Shown here in pieces: positions 59,419 through 64,000 of a stretch of DNA of 64,000 nucleotides (its first letter is position 1; every line of letters starts with the position of its first letter). Source of the DNA: Unio delphinus (Eukaryota; Mollusca; Bivalvia; Unionida; Unionidae); NCBI GenBank assembly GCA_029339505.1, contig JAQISU010000033.1:5752001-5816000 (forward strand). The letters run 5' to 3'. The notes beneath the pieces were generated by a model. It was not told the DNA's origin. It saw only the letters and a program-made list of their open reading frames with translations, and did not search any database. The position numbers were made by a program, and so were the translations under genes.

Positions 59419-61140
59419 AAAAAATGTTCAAAAACTGCATTCACTATATTTAGTGACGGCCACATTTAACTCATCATCTATGCTTTCAATCACTGTCTTT
59501 ACAGTTTCAAACGTTTAAGAAAACAGGGCTGCAAAACTGCTTATCAAACTAATTTAATCAAAAATGAAATAAACATGGTCTAAGTAAGTATATGTGCCTA
59601 TCATTACCGTCAAGATATTTATAATTCGAAATTTTGCACAACATATCATGACAATAGCTGGTATAACTGATAACAAGAAAGATTATTCCAAAATGTACAC
59701 TTTCTAGGTTAGGCGTCTGAAATAATTAAATGTATTCTGAATGTTTTCATCATCTTTGCAAATTGTTTATTATGTTAGAAAATTAAAAATATAAAATCAT
59801 TATCTTTAGTTGTTCTTTGCAAACATAATTCAAAAGGATATTAAACTTCTTTGTTTTTTATTTTATTTTCCCCCAAATAGTCATTTCTACACCCAGATAT
59901 TACTGATAATACTACAATTATTAATAATATCACTCTCATGTGTAATTTAGGAATCACAAGCAGCTTTGTTACGTTCTCGACGGTCTTTACTTCAGAAATT
60001 AATTCAATAGTATATGTAACTTTCACTGATCAATTCGGGGGTAAAAGGGTTTGTTTTACTAAGACCTGCATTGACATCCATGTTACTTTCTCCGTTTCTG
60101 CATCTTGCACATTACTACAGATACTAAATATTCTCTGGATCCCTGAAGCAGAGCGCTCTAAAGCGGTCACCGTTACGGATCAATGTCATATCACCTGTTG
60201 GCGTATTTTCGAGCCTCAGAAATCTGCGAATGTATGCACGTATACAGCTTGCTAGTTTATTCTGTTGGGTCCGTGGTTATATCCTGGGTTTTCAAACATT
60301 TTTCTCCACCAGTTATACTGGCCGTTATGTATCACCTATCTAGTGTTGAAAAATGACGTTACAACCACCACAACACAAACAGTATCCTGTCTCTTGAGGC
60401 TTTGCGGCAACATAACTTTGTTTACGCATATCATCTTACATTCATTCACAGCTGTTGCTTAAACACCAGGACTACATCTCTGCGATGTCAAAAGGGAAAA
60501 GCAGATGTTGAAATGATTTAGTAGCTATTTAAAATGTAAAAACAATTATAACAATTAGACATACCGTACTCCAACGATCGTGTAAGATATATATTTTATA
60601 GTTCTTATCGATCTGAGTTTGATCACGACGTGAAAGTGAATCAGAAGCATATTGTTCGAGCCATTAGTAGACATCAGATCTCAGGTGAATCCGTACGCAG
60701 TTGTTACATGAATCCAAATTGTTGTATATGCATTATAAATATCCATTGAATAAGTTTGATATCAAGGCAAAATGAATAATGCAGCACTTGAACTGGTATT
60801 AAATTCATACCATTTTCCATAGAATGTCTTGCACCTCATATTTTCCTTGGAGGCATTGACATATTTTATTTGATCTATCCTTAAACCGACTTGAAGCAGC
60901 TGTTCCGTTTTTGTGCCGTTTTTCATGATATATGTGTTTGTGTCTTAATGTTCGTTATCGTGTTCATCATACATTGGCTGTTTCGTTCGTATGTGGGGTT
61001 TTTTTTGGGTGTTATTTTTATCTCTTTGATTTGGAAAGATGAACAATTAGACGTTTTCGCAGCTGTCTTGCTACACTGCTACAACGTCCTTTGTTGTTGG
61101 ACAAACCGCAATCACGCAATCACCAGTAAACCCGTGTATG
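59416..61140. other. Unassigned host sequence
   Basis: No recognisable gene or repeat. Open frames of 60-105 residues lack domain signals. Confidence 0.45.
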
Positions 61141-63820
61141 CTATGGCGAACCCTAATTAATGGCTTTAAACGACCACTCATTTGCTCTCCACACTACATT
61201 GTGCACTAGACTAAACGAACTGGGACTACATTCATAATTACTTAAATGTAAACAGAAAGGAATAAAGAAACGCTGTTTCAAAGCTGGCCGGTGTAGAACA
61301 GGAAGATATATTTCAGCTGGTATCTCCTTTTCGCCGTTTTCGACTCAACAATTTAAATATTCGGCCGTTCACTTAGATAACCTGATTCAAATCCCTGTTA
61401 AATCAAGAACATTCATGTCAAATATTCCAAGATATACCACTGCATATTGCAGTTTTCAATGCCCAGCCAGAAGTACAACAGGAAAATAGCACAGAAATAG
61501 TTTACTTTATCAAAGATCAGACTATCGATGTCTTATTCCGGAGCGAAACATGGCTAGAAACATTAGGGGATGAACCCAAGTTAGCCTATCTAACACCCAT
61601 CAGTCGCTTCATCAAGTCGTTCCCCTGGCACTTTATTGGACCTGGAATTGATGTCATCACAAATAACTCCATGATCAGACGTATTGACTACACCACAACC
61701 TTCAATTTCTACCATGCATCGTTTGAACTAGTCCATTTCACACTCACACTGGAACAATAGTCAGACCATCTGTGTGCCGTTTGAACTAGTCCATTTCACA
61801 CTCACACTGGAACAATAGTCAGACCATTTGTGTGCCTATACCGTCCTTCTCCTAGTATAAAGAAGCAAGGTGACTGAATTTCTCGTTTTGAAGACGTTTC
61901 TGAATCTCTTGGAGAATGGGAATTTCATAGGTGGCAACCAGACTACTCTTGAAGATTTCAACTTTCTCTCTGACTGTTCTGGAAACACATTATCATCAAG
62001 ACTCCTAGATTACATTACTGTTTTCAGTCACAAACAGTTTGTTATCTAACATACAAATAAGCATGGTCACATTTTAGACTGGATTATTCATAGACCCTTA
62101 TGCTATAATTTTACGATCCTCCCTGGTATCCCACAATCTTGCATTTGGTAACCTCTGCATTAACTTTCAATCTATGTGCTACTAAGAAAATCTTCTTATA
62201 ATACATAGAACCAAACTAATGCAATGCGTTCAACCGAACCTAACAACTTGCTTACCTCCTACAACAGAACAACTCAGTAACTACATGCTTTCATTGCTTG
62301 AAAAACATGACTCAGTCACAAAGCACATAGTATCAATTCAAAGGTATTCTCCGTCGTACAGCAGTGCTAGTGACTTGCTTCGCACTGCTAAAAGAGACCA
62401 CCGTAAAGGAGAGAGGCTTTGGATGTCATCCAGACTAACTAGTCATAAACAAATCTATCAAGCTGCTAAGGAGAACGTCACATAGTCCATGCAGCGAAAT
62501 AAGCACACCGCCGTACTAAGGTCACGGAAAGTTTCAGCTACAATGAACTCGACAAGATTACTAAGAAGCTATTGTAAAGAAACAAATGCACACCTCTTCC
62601 AACTACATTCTCTCCAGTCGACCTTCCAGACCAGTTTGCAAATGTATTCCGTGACAAAAGTACAAACCATTAGAGATAAGCTTGACAACATACGTTCCAT
62701 TGATGCATTGTAACCATACAGATACAGTTGCGATGCAGAATTTCGGCGGAAACCGTTAGCAGTATTTTAACCTGTCTTGATGAATTATGTTCGGACAATC
62801 GTGATAAGGAGTAAACCAAAGTCATGTGAACTTGATTAAATTACATCATCACTACTGTTTGAAAACTTAGATTGGGTATTGCCTACACTAACTGATGTTA
62901 TTATTACCTTTCTCTCCTAAAGGAAAGTTCCATCATTTTCAAAACTGGCATTCTCAAACCTCTGTTGACGAAATAGACACTCGACCATAACGATGTAAAG
63001 AACTACCGCCCAGTTTATAATCTCCGTTTCATATATAATCTCTTAGAATAAGTTGTTCTAAGCCAACTTGTATCTCATCTGAATTTATATAGTACTTTAA
63101 GCAATCTGCCGTCTTCATATCGCCATGGCAACATTACAAAAACAACATTCTTCAAAACCTAGCTAATGATATTATCTCTGCTTTGAATAGCGGAAATATT
63201 ACAGTCCTCACTACTTGATTTTTCTGCAGCATTTGACACAATACACCATGATATATTACTTCACCGTCTCTAGCCTGTATTTAGCATTCACAAATTCACA
63301 TTCATGGTACAGTTTTGTTTTTGAGTTCATGTTATACTTGATTAACATGACACACATTACGTCACACAATATAATACACACCAGCCCAGTTGATATATGT
63401 TGTGGTGTTCCACAGGGGTCTGTTCGCTGCCCTGTTTTTCCTCGCTATATACACTTAGCCGCTCTCAACTGTCATAGATCGTGATAGGGTGTCTCACCAA
63501 TCGTGCGCTGATGACACACAACTTTACAACTCTATCCAAGTGAAATTGCTGCTGACATCTATGGTGTAGATGTACATTTCTGATGTGAAACTATGACATG
63601 TAAGAATCTACAGATTAATGATGATACAACTGAAGCCATTCTGATCACAACTAACCGTCCATGTAACATTGAATGCCTACGTATAAAAAGACACAATTAT
63701 TGTACAAGGGATAAACTTTTACTTCGTGATAATAAATGCAGACACAAATATGATATATTAAAAGGTCTTCTTCACAACACGCAGAAATCGTCAAAACATG
63801 AACACCTATCCTAATGCAGT
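61141..63820 (+). pseudogene. CR1/L2-like LINE relic, copy 2
   Basis: The + strand carries, in order and in broken frames: a 5' part homologous to the inverted 49250-49470; endonuclease words (TTPQPSISTMHRLN, and EDFNFLSDCSGNTLSSRLLDY near 61930-62010); the linker RTAKRDHRKGERLWMSSRLT (62390-62450); and RT blocks FKTGILKPLLT with TLDHNDVKNYRPV (62940-63010), FSAAFDTIHHDILLHRL (63220-63270) and GVPQGSVRCPVF (63400-63440). There is no long frame. A 58-bp tandem duplication lies in the endonuclease part. Confidence 0.8.
61721..61836 (+). repeat. 58-bp tandem duplication in LINE relic
   Basis: GTTTGAACTAGTCCATTTCA... to TGTGTGCC occurs at 61721-61778 and 61779-61836 with one difference, so it arose recently compared with the decay of the LINE. 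Confidence 0.9.
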
Positions 63821-64000
63821 GTCAGTAATGTTTCTTGTAAAATTAATGGAACAAAAATTACAAAGAGTTTTAACATGGTTATGTTCTTCGAGTAGCGTGA
63901 TTCATAATGTATAATTAAATAACTGCAAAATTTGCACATATCATACAAACCAATAGCTCAATGCAGTATAATGTAGACTTCACAATTTCAGTTGGACATG

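Overview
The window is AT-rich metazoan nuclear DNA. It is full of long (TA)n, (CT)n, (GA)n, (GT)n and (ATGT)n microsatellites and of decayed retroelements, and I see no convincing host exon, tRNA or rRNA gene. The style and abundance of the microsatellites, together with CR1/L2-like and RTE-like LINEs, Ty3/gypsy and Polintons, fit a marine invertebrate. A mollusc such as a cephalopod is plausible, but that is inference and the species cannot be fixed from this sequence.

The main content (about 3.85-29.44 kb) is two nested Polinton/Maverick elements, which are virus-like self-synthesising transposons related to adintoviruses. The inner element spans 5784-21417 (15.6 kb). It has two 249-bp terminal inverted repeats that differ at only about five positions, and it is flanked by a 5-6 bp target duplication (TTGGAG). 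It sits inside the integrase gene of an older, related Polinton in the same orientation. The 5' part of the outer integrase lies at 4993-5783 and its 3' end resumes at 21418. The outer element is a pseudogene set that has lost both of its termini.

The inner element reads, left to right: packaging ATPase (-), zinc-ribbon/phospholipase A2 protein (+), retroviral-type integrase (+), one giant replicase gene (-) joining a protein-primed family B DNA polymerase, an SF1 helicase and an HNH nuclease, a zinc-ribbon protein (+), a free-standing NUMOD/HNH endonuclease (+), and a late block (+). The late block holds a small helical protein, a 45-aa membrane peptide, a 331-aa structural candidate, a basic amphipathic protein, the major capsid protein, a pVI-like protein, an adenain-type protease, a protein with FFG repeats, a membrane protein and two candidate minor capsid or vertex proteins. 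Together these cover integration, replication, genome packaging, capsid building and capsid maturation.

Although the insertion looks young, several inner genes are interrupted. One-base frame changes sit on or near runs of A in the PLA2, replicase, pVI-like and FFG-repeat genes. In-frame stops lie in the replicase (TAA), the major capsid gene (TAG) and the membrane protein (TAG). These may be mutations, assembly errors at homopolymers, or recoding; the sequence alone cannot decide.

Outside the Polintons the window holds a hAT-like MITE with an 8-bp target duplication (608-757), a 1503-bp solo LTR with a perfect 5-bp duplication (50489-51991), a Ty3/gypsy pol relic with a visible DTGAS protease site and an H2C2 integrase finger (about 54.8-56.6 kb, - strand), CR1/L2-like LINE relics (3.2 kb, 48.1-49.5 kb, 61.15-63.8 kb), an RTE-like LINE relic (57.4-58.3 kb), a LINE ORF1 relic (41.3-42.0 kb), and long stretches of unassigned AT-rich sequence.
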